Shown: positions 45,481-58,300, counted from the stretch's first letter. The stretch: DNA of 64,000 nucleotides from Zygnema cylindricum (GCA_037447655.1 JBBHKE010000655.1:246568-310567); one strand, 5' to 3'. A program made the numbers and translations. The notes: generated by a model not told the origin, from the letters alone.

Positions 45481-46794
45481 TGAGACCTCCATTGGTCCTC
45501 AGAGTAGGCAAGTCACAAGAAGCTTATCTAGATAGTGCCGAATCCAAGTTGATATAAACCCAAATGAATGACCCCTTGACAATCAAAAACCCATAACAAC
45601 TTCACCCCTGTAAAATAAGACTTTTTGTGTGCTTAGTTCCAGCGCAGAATGCAAAGTTAGAATATGAGTTTTGGACACATTCACCCACTTTGACTTTCCC
45701 TTAAAAATGTAGCCACCTTGGCGTGCAAAAACTTTGACCGATTACACCCCTGTGTAGCGTGGAATCCCGTGAGACCGCAACAAAAAGAATATCTGAAATT
45801 GCTCCCCTGAGTTGTAAGTAAAGAAGGGTCAAAGTTGACTTTTTGTACAAGAGCTCTCTACGAGAGAGGGTCAAATCTATCAAATTTTTCTAATTCCTAT
45901 CTTTCTCTAAAACTCTATCTAGTGAAGTACGGCAACAATCATATACTGTATCGTACATAAAGGTACAAGTGCCGATTTACTTTTTGTACAACCATTGTAC
46001 GACATGGCCAACAAGTCAACACGTGTAATTTTTGATTTCGTTCCTGTGATCCCCGGAGATGCCATAATCCAATGAGATTGTGCCACGTGGCAATTAATAT
46101 GACGTCGACCGCAAACCCCCGAAAACCTATTCCGCGATCTCGACATGCTTCGTGGCCGTCCGATTAAGCCGGATTACAATCGTGGCCGTCATAAATACTT
46201 ACGCATTATTCTTTTCGCCTTCGAAACAAAATGCGTGGTATCCGTTTCGGATGTTCTATACGCCGTACATTACAAAATGTATCTATGTCTAAATATCACG
46301 TTAATTGAAATAGTCTACGTGTTAACATTTATATACCTATCAAACCTTAAACATCTCAGCACAGGTTTTAGTCTATAGGCCAAAGGTAACGGCTACAGCC
46401 AGATTTGGTAGACGACAGGTATCAAGTTGATCTGTCAACCTACTTTTTGGTAAATAAACTAAAGCTACTCCTTGACTCTCAAGAGGGTTTAGGCAGCCAT
46501 GGCTCTAGCTCCCTATCCAGCCTTCAGTAACTACAACAAGTGTGGGGGCTTGGAGAAAGGAGTTAGATGCAGCTTGCCTTTGCTCACCTACTTTTTGGTA
46601 TATATACTAAAGCTACTCCTTGACTCTCTAGAGGGCCTAGGCAGCCATGGCTCTAGCTCCCTATCCAGCCTTCAGTAACTACAGCAAGTGTGGGGGCTTG
46701 GAGAAGGGAGTTAGATGCAGCCTGCCTTTGCTCTTTTCTATCCTTTTGCTATTTTCTATACTAATACAGACCATAAAATACTTAAATTTCAACA
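45481..46794 (-). repeat. Element B 5' LTR
   Basis: 1,314 bases. It is longer than its partner because a segment of about 125 bases around CTACTTTTTGGTATATATAC and CAGCCATGGCTCTAGCTCCC is tandemly duplicated (46440-46740). Confidence 0.9.
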
Positions 46795-47425
46795 GTTGCA
46801 CAATACAGTTGCAGAATGCACTGCTTCAGCCCAGAATTTCATATCCATTCCTTTATCGGCTAACATTGATCGGGCACTCTTGATTAGTGTTCTATTGAGT
46901 CACCATAAAATACTTGAATTTCAAAGTTGCACAATGCACTGCTTCAGCCCAGAATTTCATATCCATTCCTTTATCGGCTAACATTGATCGGGCACTTTTG
47001 ATTAGTGTTCTATTGAGTCGTTTTGCAACTCCAATCTGTTCTGGGGAGTATGGAACAAATAAGTTATGATTGATGCTATTCTCTTTTAGATAATTGATAA
47101 ATTCGGTTGACTTATATTCGCCGCCATTATCTGATTTGAGAGTCAAAATAGTGGATCCGTGGAGTTTCGCGCTCCAAGCTCGGAAGGTTTTGAAGTGAGT
47201 AAAGACCTCACTCTTCTCTTTCATAAAATATACTTTTGTAAACCGGGAGAAATCATCTGTAAATGTTACCATGTACTTGAGCCCACCTGCACCCCACTTG
47301 CAGAAAGACTTGGAACTAGTCCCCACATTAAAATGGATGAGTTCTAATACTTTGGTGGACTTATGACTACTTTCAGATGAAAAAGGCAATTTTTGGATTT
47401 TTCTGAGAGCACATCCGTCACACAA
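46795..47425 (-). pseudogene. Element A integrase core, split by element B
   Basis: It starts with the zinc-finger end CDGCALRK, then the core with YMVTFTDDFSRFT and SDNGGEYKS. Two catalytic acids are changed: the first D lies in HFNV where HxDV is usual, and the last E is K in GVAKRLNRT. The frame ends at FWAEAVHCA, exactly where element B is inserted; the continuation lies left of 42406. Part of the end is duplicated at 46795-46903 and 46923-47015. Confidence 0.88.
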
Positions 47426-47594
47426 TTTATTTTCCTAATAAGTTAGTTTCATACCTTCAATAATTCTCTTTTTAGCCAATCAAAATGCACATGACCTAAC
47501 CTTTTGTGCCACAAATTATTTTCAGAGACAACAGTCGAGTAGAGAACATCTTTTATATTCATTTCGGCCAAATCAAGCCTATACATCCGATTAT

Positions 47595-49198
47595 CTATTT
47601 TCCATTTTTGAGCAGAACGTTAAACCCTTTGCTCTTAGCTAAAGATGTGGATAAAAAGTTCATTTTGAATTCTGGAACATAGAGCACATCATGAAGTGTC
47701 CGTGATGCTGGTTGCCCATCAATGTCCACTTGAAGTGTTACTTCTCCTTTGGCATTAGAAAGGACACTCTCACTCCCTACATAATATATTTTCCTTGGTG
47801 AAATAGATTGAAGATTGCCGAAGTATTCGCGATTCCAACACATATGTTGGGATGCGACAGTATCTATAATCCATCCGTAATTGAGGTCCCATTCGGTCGT
47901 ATTTGTTAGTGCAAAGAGCACTTTCTCAGATGTCTCGAGAAACTTCACAATGTCTTCCTCTTGCGGCTCACTTGTAGTAGAGAGGGCCGTTAATTTCCTT
48001 AGAGGTCCAAAGTTATTTCCGCCACCACTGTTTCCGTTTCCAGAAAAGTGTCTGCAGAAAAGTTGTTCCTCTAGTTGTTCCATCCTAATCTGAATGTACC
48101 TATTTCACATGACTTTTTATAATGGAAACAATTTCGATAGCATGCCCCTTTTCACTGCAATAATAACAGATGTCAGGTCTAAAAAAATAATTTTCTTTTA
48201 GCCGAAACTGATTTTTTTGAACCTGCGTTGTAAATGCTTAAATGCTGCATCTGATTTTGTATTCTGCAAAGCTTAAATGCTGCATCTTATTTTGTATTCT
48301 GCAGAGCCATGTGACTGTCCTCTTCTTCTAGGACTAGTTGAATTGCTGTAGCTAAATTCCAGACTATCTTTGGGGTTTGCATGTGACTGTCCTCTTTTTG
48401 TAGGACTAGTTGAATTGTTGTAGCTACCTGTGTGGTAAATGTTTAAATGCTGCATCTGATTTTGTATTCTGCAGAACCATGTGACTGTCCTCTTCTTCTA
48501 GGACTAGTTGAGTTGTTGTAGCTAAATTCAAGAGTATCTTTGGGGTTTGCTTAAGTTTTGCAGAGGCTCTTTTATGAACATCAGGAAGTCCTCTCATGAA
48601 AAGTGTAAGGCTTGCTGATCACCAGGGAATATTCCACCTGAGCAAGCATTCTCTAAAATAAGTCGTCTAAAGGTATTACAATATTCTGCCATAGTACCCC
48701 CACTATACTACCCCCACTATAGTGATACTCCCAAATTTTTCTAGGTGTAATTATCTGTGTCTGCACATTGGTTTATTGGTTTTAACAAACATACCCTGAA
48801 GTGATTTCCAAAATTCTACAACTTTACTTATCTGAATATGGGCCATAGTTAGTTCTTTAGAAGTTAACATTTTGATGATGTGAAGTCACTACTGGTTCTT
48901 CTTCTTCTAGCTCGCATCACATTCGGTGAGTGATCCATCCAAAATGTCCATTAATCCAGTGGTGATGAAATACGATTCCACCATATCCGCGTTCTACTTC
49001 TTCCAACTCGCATCACATTCGGTGACTGATCCATCCAAAAAGTCCATTTATATCTGCGTTCTTCTTCTTCCAACTCGCATCACATTCGATGAGTGATCCA
49101 TCCAAAACGTCCATTAATCTAGTGGTGATGAATACGATTCCACCATATCCGCCTAGTGAATATACTCGATTTTATCAAATATAGGTATTTTTGATGGC
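47595..49198 (-). pseudogene. Element A gag and protease, decayed
   Basis: Protease block WIIDTVASQHMC (about 47860) replaces the usual D-S/T-G-A with D-T-V-A. The zinc knuckle CYYCSEKGHAIE near 48130-48175 is broken by a missing base before its last Cys. The gag start near 49198 reads ACG rather than ATG, followed by GLPSKIPIFD. The gag contains three tandem copies of about 95 bases (48895-49150) and further duplications (48240-48560). Confidence 0.8.
48240..48560 (-). repeat. Tandem duplications in element A gag linker
   Basis: Repeated blocks of AATGCTGCATCTGATTTTGT, CATGTGACTGTCCTCTTCTT and CTATCTTTGGGGTTTGC in varied order. Confidence 0.85.
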
Positions 49199-49674
49199 AG
49201 GCCCGTAACCTATTGTTCTATGACAACCGGGACAACACCTGTAGCTGACGTAGTAGCCATTATAGAACACAAAGCAAAAGCTATCAAAAGACACCTATAA
49301 ACTGCCAACTCTCAAACACACCCAAAAACTGTGAATTCAACAAAACAAACTCACACTGCAGCAATTTGCAGAATATATCATGTGTAGACGACCTGTAATA
49401 GTCTCATACAAAATGCTCAAAAGGACACAGATATACAGCTCCAAAGTTCACAAAAATTACACTTTGGCAATTTGCTAGTTTTCTCAATTGTGTATGAATC
49501 TAAGTCCTAAAATATATACTCACGGAGTGTTTCCTATGCTACTGTCCAAAATTGTTGAAATACTCATATTACGTGATCGTATTGTACATTTCACGTAAAA
49601 AGTAAATCTGAGGTACGTCAAAATATTGCATCAAATACGCTAAGCTGATTCCGTTTAGAACACTAATAAATAGG

Positions 49675-50146
49675 AGACATTTAAAGAATTTGTAGTCATG
49701 GCTGAGAAAGAAAGTGGGAGGCAAGTAAAGGTGGAACAATTAGACCGTGGAGGTGAATCTTTTGCCTTCGCTGGATATTGTTAAGAGACGAGGATTAAGC
49801 AGCTGTTACGGTTGATAATTCCCCACAATCGAACAAAATTGTAGAGAGGAAAAATCGGACATTGCAAGAGATGGTGCGGGCCATGCTCCACACGACAAAA
49901 ATCACACATCGTTTTTAGGCAGAAGCCTGGGTAACAAAACACATGAGGAACTTTGGAGTGGAACACATGAGGAACTTTGGAGTGGAGATGTGCCTACTGT
50001 GAAACACTTAAGGATATAAAGATATGAGGCGATAGGGTATGTAGAGGAAAGAAATTAAGACGGGAAGTTTGCGGCACGTTCATGGGAAGGATACTTTGTG
50101 GGGTATGGTGAGAATTCAATACACTATTGTAGAAATTAGTGCTTTC
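49675..50146 (+). pseudogene. Fragment D: copia integrase on the plus strand
   Basis: Recognisable parts are FVVMAEKESGRQVKV, LDRGGE, IVERKNRTLQEMVRAML, then TAG at 49916 before AEAW, and further on ARSWEGYFVGYGENS. These are the core and C-terminal blocks of a copia integrase. It has several stops and no termini, and abuts the truncated LTR of element A. Confidence 0.75.
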
Positions 50147-50305
50147 TGTTAGGTATTTTCTTGGTTTGAAATATGTAAAATAAAAGGCAGAAAATAAGCA
50201 GAGGCAACCAGTCTCGAACTCCTCCCTCAAGTCCCCACACTTGTCGTAGTCACTCAAGACTGGAGAGGGAGTTAGAGCCATGGCTACCTAGGTTGTCTAA
50301 GGAGA
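50147..50305 (+). repeat. Element B-family LTR start, plus orientation
   Basis: It starts TGTTAGGTATTTTCTTGGTT and shares CCCCACACTTGT.GTAGTCACT and GGGAGTTAGAGCCATGGCT with the element B LTR read from its 5' end. Diverged and truncated, and inserted in fragment D. Confidence 0.6.
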
Positions 50306-51728
50306 AATGGAGCAGTTTAGGTTAGCGATAACAAAAAGGGTTGGCGGACCCAGGATTTGATCGTGGTACCTATTATTTGTCAGAGTAGCCGGTAGGCGTT
50401 AGTTCGTATCCTATAAGTCTAGTAAATGTGTTGAGACATATAGGGTTTTATAATGATTTAAAGATTTATTTGTAAAGAAATCCATTTAAGTGAGCGAACG
50501 GACTTTAAAGCATAGAGCCAGATGTACACATAGTGCGAACGAAAGTACCGCACGAAACAAATGTTTCAAACATTTGTTTCGAAAGCTAGTAATAAAAATC
50601 GTTTTGGATTGGACGGCCACAGTGCGAGCCGACATCGCGGAATAGTCGCTTTCGCGACTTTTGCGAGCCGACATCCCGGAATGGTCTCTTTCGCGATTTT
50701 TCCGTCACAGACACACCAAGTGACATGTGGCGCTGTCTCTTTGGTTTGCGACATTTTCATAGAGCACCATGACAAGTCCGGATGAGACATGCATCAACTC
50801 CTTGGCCATGCCGTACGATGGTCGTACAGAAAGTACTCCTGCACCAGTACCTTTTTGTATTGTACAGTTCTGTGATTAGTGTCGTACTCTAATAGTAGGG
50901 GTTTTAAAGAGGGGTTTAGGACTTAGACAAATCCTTAGATAGCCGCCTCTCTTCCAGAGAGCTCCGAAATTCATATTGTTAATTCAAAAACAAAAAAAAG
51001 AAAAAGGGTACGGCCAGATTCGAGTACCCGATTACTATAGTTCCTCTGACGACGGGACTTAGCAATCCAATTGTTTAATGATTTTTTCTATAGAGGTACC
51101 AAATGCATAAAAGTTTTACTAAAAGATCAAAAACGTAAATTAATAACACATTTTAGAAAAAACTCAAAATCCGTACGATTAGTACCTCTATGATAATCTC
51201 CCGATGCCATGCAATAATCATGGTAACCAGCATATGTCCTCATCAAGAAAATTTTAAAGAAACGTCCTATTCTCCTTTGCTTCCTCTTTGTTGCCCTACC
51301 TCTCCTCTCCGTTCCCTCCCTCCTTTTTCCCCGTCCCTCCCCCCTTTTCTCGTCCTCCCTTTCTCTCTCCCTCTATCCATCGCTCCCTTTTCTCTCGCAC
51401 TCCCACCAACCCTCACTCCTAAGTCTGTTCTCTCGCCTACGCCCCGCGCCACCCCCAAGCTTGGCTCGGCCCAAACCACCCCAGCCGAACCTACCCCCGT
51501 TAAGAATTGCAATGTCAAAATTAATGCCAATGTCAATGTCAATGTCAATGTTGTAATGTCGTAATGTTGGTTCCTATATAGTGTGATTTCATTTTGTCGC
51601 GCGACATGTCGCGTATTTCGTTTCGTTTAATTTCGTTTGTTCTTTTTGTTTGTACTTTTTGAGTGTACGTTTCTTGTACTCTGTTTTTTTTCTTTCGTTG
51701 AAGGAGAGGACAGGATTCGTCTAGCACA
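50306..51728. other. Spacer with palindrome and pyrimidine tract
   Basis: Contains a perfect 14-base-arm palindrome (50553-50581), two copies of a segment of about 45 bases starting GCGAGCCGACAT (50627-50710), and a pyrimidine tract (51270-51480). No gene is supported. Confidence 0.6.
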
Positions 51729-51888
51729 TACACACGTGTCCGATTTGTGATTGGAGGCCACCAATCGGAAGGTGAAAACCTTGTCTTTCAATCGGAACCG
51801 TCAAATTTTCAATCCGACAAGTGTGCACAGGGAAAAGATATTTTATGCAGCCAAAAAAACATTAACACTATAAGCGATTCACGGTGTA
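51729..51888. mobile_element. MITE family I copy, left part missing
   Basis: The right three quarters of the family, ending AAGCGATTCACGGTGTA. Confidence 0.75.
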
Positions 51889-52473
51889 GTTTCGTTTCGT
51901 GCGAGTAACGTTTCGTGCGAGTAACGTTTTACGTACAATGTACTAATTCTAGTTCTTTCGTTTCGAGTCATTTCAGTTTTGCTTCGTTCCCTAATTTGCG
52001 TATAAGTTCAATGTGACGTTTTCTGAAACTAAGGGTGTGTCCCCATGTGGCTAAGTTCGGGTTTTTTTCTGTCGTTTTCCTTTAAAACTTAACGCCGTAC
52101 TGCCTAAGTTGTAACCGTACGAAGGAATCGCAAATTTGCAGAGTACAATTTGCGTCATCCTTGAACTTAGGATGTACGAAAATTTGTCGTCTTGTGCTTT
52201 TCGACCCACTTCGACGACAAAAAACGTCATCTTCAACCTTATGTTTAAAACACGTGCCCGATGTGATTTAAAATTAGGTTTTTTCGATTGACAAATAGGA
52301 ACATATTTTCGCACGTGCCGTAAATTTCGACAAAAATCCTTCGATTTCCAAGGACAAAGAAAAGTACATAGTTCGCTAGGTTTTGTCCGTTTGGGTTCTA
52401 ATACGACAAAGACAAGTACACAATTTGTTTGGATTTGTCCGTTTTCGTCTAGTACGGATTTCTTTTTTTGCAG

Positions 52474-52591
52474 GGGTCTTCAAATTCCGATGCCATTTCA
52501 CGTCGAGCGGACAGGCGACGCGAAGACAAAGCGCATCTTCTTCGACCGTGAAATTGCACAGGCTGGAAGGCGCTACGTCTACAATGTCACG
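52474..52591 (+). CDS. Possible isolated exon of unknown gene
   Basis: Flanked by a good acceptor (CTTTTTTTGCAG) and donor (GTAAGA), GC-richer than its surroundings, with an open frame reading PMPFHVERTGDAKTKRIFFD and then REIAQAGRRYVYNVT. I find no neighbouring exon and do not recognise the family. It may be a fragment carried by a transposon. Confidence 0.25.
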
Positions 52592-52805
52592 GTAAGACAT
52601 GCGACGTCACACGCAGGTACAAAAAACAACGTGCGACCACAGATTGTAGACGTTGACAACCGTCACGGGTACTGTCGACGTATACAATCGTCACAAGCGT
52701 AAGTTATGATTTCGTCCTTACAGACATAGGGACACTTGAACACCGGGTCCGGCGGATCCGCGCTAAAATACAAAATAATTTCGCTAAGTTACAAGTACAT
52801 GGGGA

Positions 52806-53027
52806 CACACCCTAAGTGTATCGCTATTAGTGTTTTTTTTTTTTCCCCTCAAAACGTATTATTTCCGTACACACTTGTCTGTTTATGGATCTGACGGTCG
52901 CAATTGAAAGCCAAGATTCTCACCTTCCCATTGGCGGTCTCCGATTGACAACCCGACAAGTGTGTACGGAGATTTTGTTTTTTACTGGCAAAAAAAATAT
53001 TAACACTAATAGCGATATACACTGTAG
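52806..53027. mobile_element. MITE family I copy
   Basis: About 222 bases. Left end degenerate (GTATCGCTATTAGTG); right end CACTAATAGCGATATACACTGTA. Interior is the usual fold-back. Confidence 0.8.
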
Positions 53028-53029
53028 AT

Positions 53030-55260
53030 TTTGAGATTCATTATGGCGGCCAAGTGAAAAGCCAGTTTGTGAGAGAATTATAGTTTATCAATTTCAAATC
53101 AATGTGTAAGCAATGTGTAAAAAATAATATGAGTTCCTTTCTTTTATTTTACATTCTTGTCTCTATATTATGATATTGTGCATTAAATCTTTGTAATGTG
53201 AGTTGGTCGATGTTACATTTGAGTTTGATTTCGCTTCCGTATTGAGAAACATGTCATTTTTTTGCACATTCCGATTGGGTATGTGAGCTGGTTCATGTTA
53301 AATTTGAGTTTGGTTTCGCTTCCAGATTGAGAAATTTGTCATTTTTGTGCGCATTCCGATGGACTGTCGATTCTCTCAATTGGTATCGGAGCAGGTTAGC
53401 TCTACATTAAGGATATTTTGAGTTAGTCATGGTGGGAGGAAGAAGAAGAACACACCCCCTCCATCCGGGTCGAGGATGTCCCTTTAGGCCTAAAGATCCG
53501 CCGACTCCTGAAGCATTCTCTCGGGAACTGAGCGCACGAGATTTGAGTTTCGATGGAAAAATTGCGCCAAAGTAGGATCCATTCTTGGTAGACCCTGCGG
53601 AATTGATCAACCTAAGGAGAAAGAAAGATATGGAATTTAGTTAGATAGAGACACTTATAAGGAGTGGTTGAAGCTTATGAGGGAAAAGGAGAAAAAGGCA
53701 AAAGTAAAAAATGTTTTGGTGAAAGAGCTCTAATTCTAGTTGTAATAGCACCTCAAGTGGTTTGGATGAAGGTGAAAAACATGAGGAAGAGAAGAGAAGA
53801 AAAGGGAAGAAAAAGGTAGAGGAGGATTTTGACTTTAGTAATGAGTTGGAATGAGAAACGGATTTCTGGATGGGCGGCAAGTCGGTTTTCCTCAACGGAT
53901 CTTAACTACGCTATTTGAAAGAAGGACATAAAGGCGAGCCTCATTGTTGAAGAATTTATGGAAGATCGTCAACGGCGAGGAGAAAATGCCAAAAGATCCA
54001 AAGACGTGAAAATTGTGGAAAATGAAAGATTTGACGGCCATCAACAGATTGATCTATAATTGTACTGGACCGGTCCATGAATATTTTCTTACACATAATA
54101 CCGCATATGGATGTTGGAAGGCATTAGAAAACCAATTTGAGAAAGGATTCCAAGGTAAGGCAATTTATGTTCTTAAGGATTTTATCCATTTGAGTTTGAG
54201 CAAAATGAGTCAAGTCAAGTGATTAAATATTGTGTTGGATCAATTGAGTAGTTTTGGTAAAGTTGTACCCGAAAATGAGAAATTACAAGTATTCTTAGCC
54301 TGATTATCAAAAAGAATTTCTACGTTTAGTGAAATAATTAAATCCAAGGGAAAAGCTACACTTGAGTATGCAGTGAATTATTTGAAATCTATTGAGAAGT
54401 TTAAAACAAGTCAAGGTAAAGGTTTGTAAAGTAGTGGAATCCTTAATGTGAATACCTCGGATTCCTCGGATCATTTTTTTTTTCGAGGAAGACGGGGTAT
54501 AAAAAGAAATTTTAGAGGAGGACGTAGAGGTAATGCTCACAATATTAGATTTAGGAGTCAATTTGACCAATCGATCACCCCTAATGTGAATTGTTTTGAA
54601 TGTGATACGATTGAGCATATTGCAGCCGAGTGTCCAGATAAGAAAAACAAAGGCAATATTTGCCATAAGTGGGAACATGTGAGTTCTCAATATTTCCAAT
54701 AAGAAGGCATAAATTCTTCTTTTTTTGCCGATCGAGGAAATAGACAAGGACGGGGTCGAGGACAAAGACGTGGTTGCGGCCATTTAAGAGGAGTCGGACA
54801 TCAAAGAAATTACACGGAATTTGGGAGAGACGATGAGGAGCGATGTCACAATTTTGCTATTTTATTGGACAAGAAAATTGAAGCAATTTTAAATTTGGCC
54901 TTTAGTAATCATTGTGTGAGAGACTGAAATATTGATACGGGCGCCACTAATCATGTGTGTACGGACTTAAGCTTATTTCTGGATACAAAGACGCTTACGG
55001 ATCCAAAAAATGTCACAGGTGCAGGTGGGCATAAGATTCCGATGGGCACGGTGGGAACGGTCCGAGTCGATTTACCGGCGAGCGATAAATTTTGAAAGGT
55101 TAGAGTGAAGGAAACTAAGATAAAGCATGCATTATTTATTCCTAATGGAGTGGTAAATCTGGTTAGTGTTCCTCAAATTCAAAAGGTCGAAAGTAGAGTC
55201 ATTTTCTATGGAAGATTTAGAATAATGATTAAGAATAATGAAGGATCATCACTCTCCTCT
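53030..55260 (+). mobile_element. Copia element C: LTR end, primer site, gag and protease remains
   Basis: The LTR end holds two tandem units of about 100 bases (53195-53370). The primer site TGGTATCGGAGC (53381-53392) differs by one base from the usual plant initiator tRNA-Met site. Gag and protease follow in one frame with many stops: RNA-binding Gly/Arg box, CCHC knuckle CFECDTIEHIAAEC (about 54590-54635) and protease IDTGATNHVCTD (about 54930). Nothing of integrase or RT is seen. The right boundary is uncertain. Confidence 0.8.
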
Positions 55261-55370
55261 AGCATTTTTTGTTTTCCGTTTTCCGTTTTCCGTTTTTTAT
55301 TAACATGGACGTCCGGGCAAAAAAAATTAGACGGTAGACAAAACAGCACAAAAAAACTCACGCAAAATTA

Positions 55371-58300
55371 AATAAAGAACTACCAACGCGACCTTTACTC
55401 GATTCGGCATCCGATCCTTTTTTCCAATGAATCATAACATCAACCATACACAAGGATAGTGTCTATTTAGTGAGTCATAGAAGTTACTTAAAATTGATAG
55501 AAGGAATAGACAAACATAATAGGAAATAGGATGGTTTAAATACCCTCTAGTAATTAATAGTCAAAAGAGGTTTTACATTGTTCTTCAAACTCTTACATAA
55601 CAAAAAGTGGTTTCTCCCCCTAAGATCTAACTGTCTATATCTATCTATAAGAGATTTCTCTAAATGATTTCATCAATGGTTGTGTGAGATCATTTTTCTT
55701 TTGTTCCTAATGAAATTTATATCCTTTTGTGCCTTTTTCTAATAAAACGCCTATTATGTGAGGTCAAATGCAATGATGCCATGTGTCACTTTCCACCACG
55801 TCCATTTTTTCCGTTGCTTGTATGGTGGGGGAGCAAACAACAACGCATGATATACTTCAAGATAGAATAGCCACAGTGGAGAGCCAAGCAGGATACATAG
55901 TCGACCGGAATTGATGCATTTACTCAAGCCACATTCTCAATCTAAGAATATTCCCGAACTTCGTGTGAATCTTGTGTTTTTGCACGGATCGTAACGAAAA
56001 GTTGGGGACATAGGTTTGGGAGACTCTAGAAGATCCCATGGTTCTCACGTGCATCATTACATATCGAAATCGCGTGTCAAGATGCAGTGGCCTCTAAGAA
56101 ACCGGACTGCGTGCACCAAGACGTCGCTGAAAACTTCATACCATTTGCAATGAAAATTCAGGGACCTTGGACTAAACTTTTAAATTATTTTTTCATGATT
56201 GATCCTTTGAAGTTAGTGGACATGGCGGCAGTCTATTTTTCATATCAGCTTTCTACCATAGCGTATCTTCGTCGCCTTTCAATGTACCCGAGCTTTGGCC
56301 CTTATTTGACAAACGACGGTGGCAAATGATGGTCATGGACTTTGATACTAAAGGTCCCGCCATTTGGTGCATGTAGATGATATTCGTAAAATGTGGCATA
56401 ATCTTAGGCTGGAGGCAAAGGCCCACTTTTTCTTATTTTTTTAGGCTATAGATGTGTGTTTAGTACTAATGCAGCTTATGTTTTTTTTTGTGGTTTTAGT
56501 TTCAGATTTTCAATTTTACTTAAAGAGTTTGGCATGTTTGATGTCCAAAGGGCTTTTCATCTCTATCCTTTCTTCGTGCTAAATGCTCAAGTCACACAAA
56601 GATAAAGAATGCCATCCGACATCTTACTCCGAAGTGATTTTAGCTGTCTCGTTGTCCGGAAGCAGATGTAACATATATGTGAAGTTGTCCATGTATCAAA
56701 TGCATGCTCACAAATCTCACCGATACCGATGAAAGTATAAGAATAACACGAGCTCCATTTGAAATAAAAATGTTATTTTCTCTGCGACTCTAGCCAAATA
56801 TATCTCCTCGAAATATCATACAACTTCTCAAAAGGAAACACACTTAAACGAACACGGTAGTTGAGCTGAATCTGCGGACAACCCCCAGTTTTATGTGGTA
56901 TTTATTACTATTTTTTAACGTTGTAAGAAGTGTTTGACAGAGAATACGGTTGTTAACTCGATCAATGATTTTAAATAAGAGCAAATCTACTCTCCACCAC
57001 TGGTTTTTATTAGTGTTGTGTATCGCGGAATTTCTTATCGCGATGGAACATATATTCGATACATCAGCCAGAGGGTCCGTTATATAGCCCCAAGACCAAC
57101 AAAAATATCGCGATAAATTTGGTGGGAGATTGGAATCCGTACAACTGCAGTACGTGAAAATGTACAGAAAACGTACGGAGAAATCGCCCCCCCCCCTCTT
57201 CTAGGGCGCAGCTCTCGGGGGTGGTGGAGGGGGGGTGTGTTGGGGGTTGTGAAATTTTTCGGTAAACCAGCGTACGGAGGTATCGCTATGGTTATTGACC
57301 CGATAAACTATCACAACATATCATAATTTTATCTCGATATTAGCCTGGATATACCGGACCCATATAACGATTATCGGCAGGTCAAAAAAATATACATGCC
57401 TCACATTTATACGCAAGAATGAGAAACATAGTGCAGAAAAATATGAAAAAGGGACCGATGACTGTTTTCCGACCCACTCTACTAATGGTGTAACTCATAC
57501 CATCCTTCAAAAAAGCCAATCAGTCAACTTTAAACAAACTGTAATCTTCCCATACATTCAGGAAATGTCATATAAAACATCACAACCTTAGAAAGGTTTA
57601 AAGCTGATCTTAGCTCATTTTGTGAATTGCATAAATTAACAATAGCCTTCCATCATATCTACTTTCGTTTCATCCTCCCTTTCCACCCCCCTCCCTATCT
57701 CGGGTCCCGGAGAATATTGAGGATAGTCTTTACTACAAAACGTAAAAAACAGAAGCGAAAGGTACAATTTGCTGAAAATTTTTAAATACCAGGGCAGCTT
57801 ATTATTCCTAAACAAAATTCAATGTCAAATAATAGCTTTCCTTAATAACATTGTACATAAAACGTGTTTTTTCTTTGGAAATACAATATGTGACACCCAT
57901 TTGTCATAATAAGACCAATGCCTTTAAATAGTTATGTTCTCTTTCGAAATATTGGAGACTTTCCTCAAAAAGTCAAACTGCCTCTCTTAAAACTTGTGAT
58001 TGGTGGAACCGCTCTGGAAAGTGGAACAATACAAAATATTTTAAAAAAAGGATAAAAGAATAAAAATAAAGCATGACATCAAACAGCCCCGGAAAAACTT
58101 ACAATAAATTTGACTGACCCAACGAATTTTAATCATGTTTTGTGCTTGAGAATGTGTTGCTTTTTGAATGTAAAAACAATTAAATTACTTGGTTTTACTA
58201 ATATTTACCAAGATTACAATTAATGTAAAGTAAAAGAAACCGAGTTATTACGCCCACCCCGCAAAGATGGGAGTGTTTGACAATCATCAAATGGAAATGC

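Larger units (their letters stand above)
42411..46794 (-). mobile_element. Element B: gag-only LTR retrotransposon nested in element A
   Basis: LTRs 42419-43593 and 45481-46794 both run TGAGACCTCC to AATTTCAACA on the plus strand. Internal DNA is only 1.89 kb and has gag but no reverse transcriptase or integrase. Direct repeats GTTGC flank it (42406-42410 and 46795-46799); eight extra bases (GGAAAATT) lie between the left repeat and the LTR. It interrupts the integrase of element A. It would need proteins in trans. Confidence 0.9.
39709..49668 (-). mobile_element. Copia element A, decayed, interrupted by element B
   Basis: Order on the minus strand: partial 5' LTR (49668-49214), primer site (about 49211-49196), gag with zinc knuckle, protease, integrase, reverse transcriptase, RNase H end, purine tract AGGGGAG, and 3' LTR starting TGTTGTTTTTTG (40098 leftward). 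This order is Ty1/copia. The two LTR pieces overlap only over 39710-39890 versus 49550-49668; the right one is cut by fragment D and the left one by a DNA element. The LTR was probably about 0.65 kb. Confidence 0.9.

Noticed and set aside
50330-50400. tRNA- or SINE-like box B (complement of GGATTTGATCG)
   Set aside because: No acceptor stem pairing, box A or 3' tail could be found.
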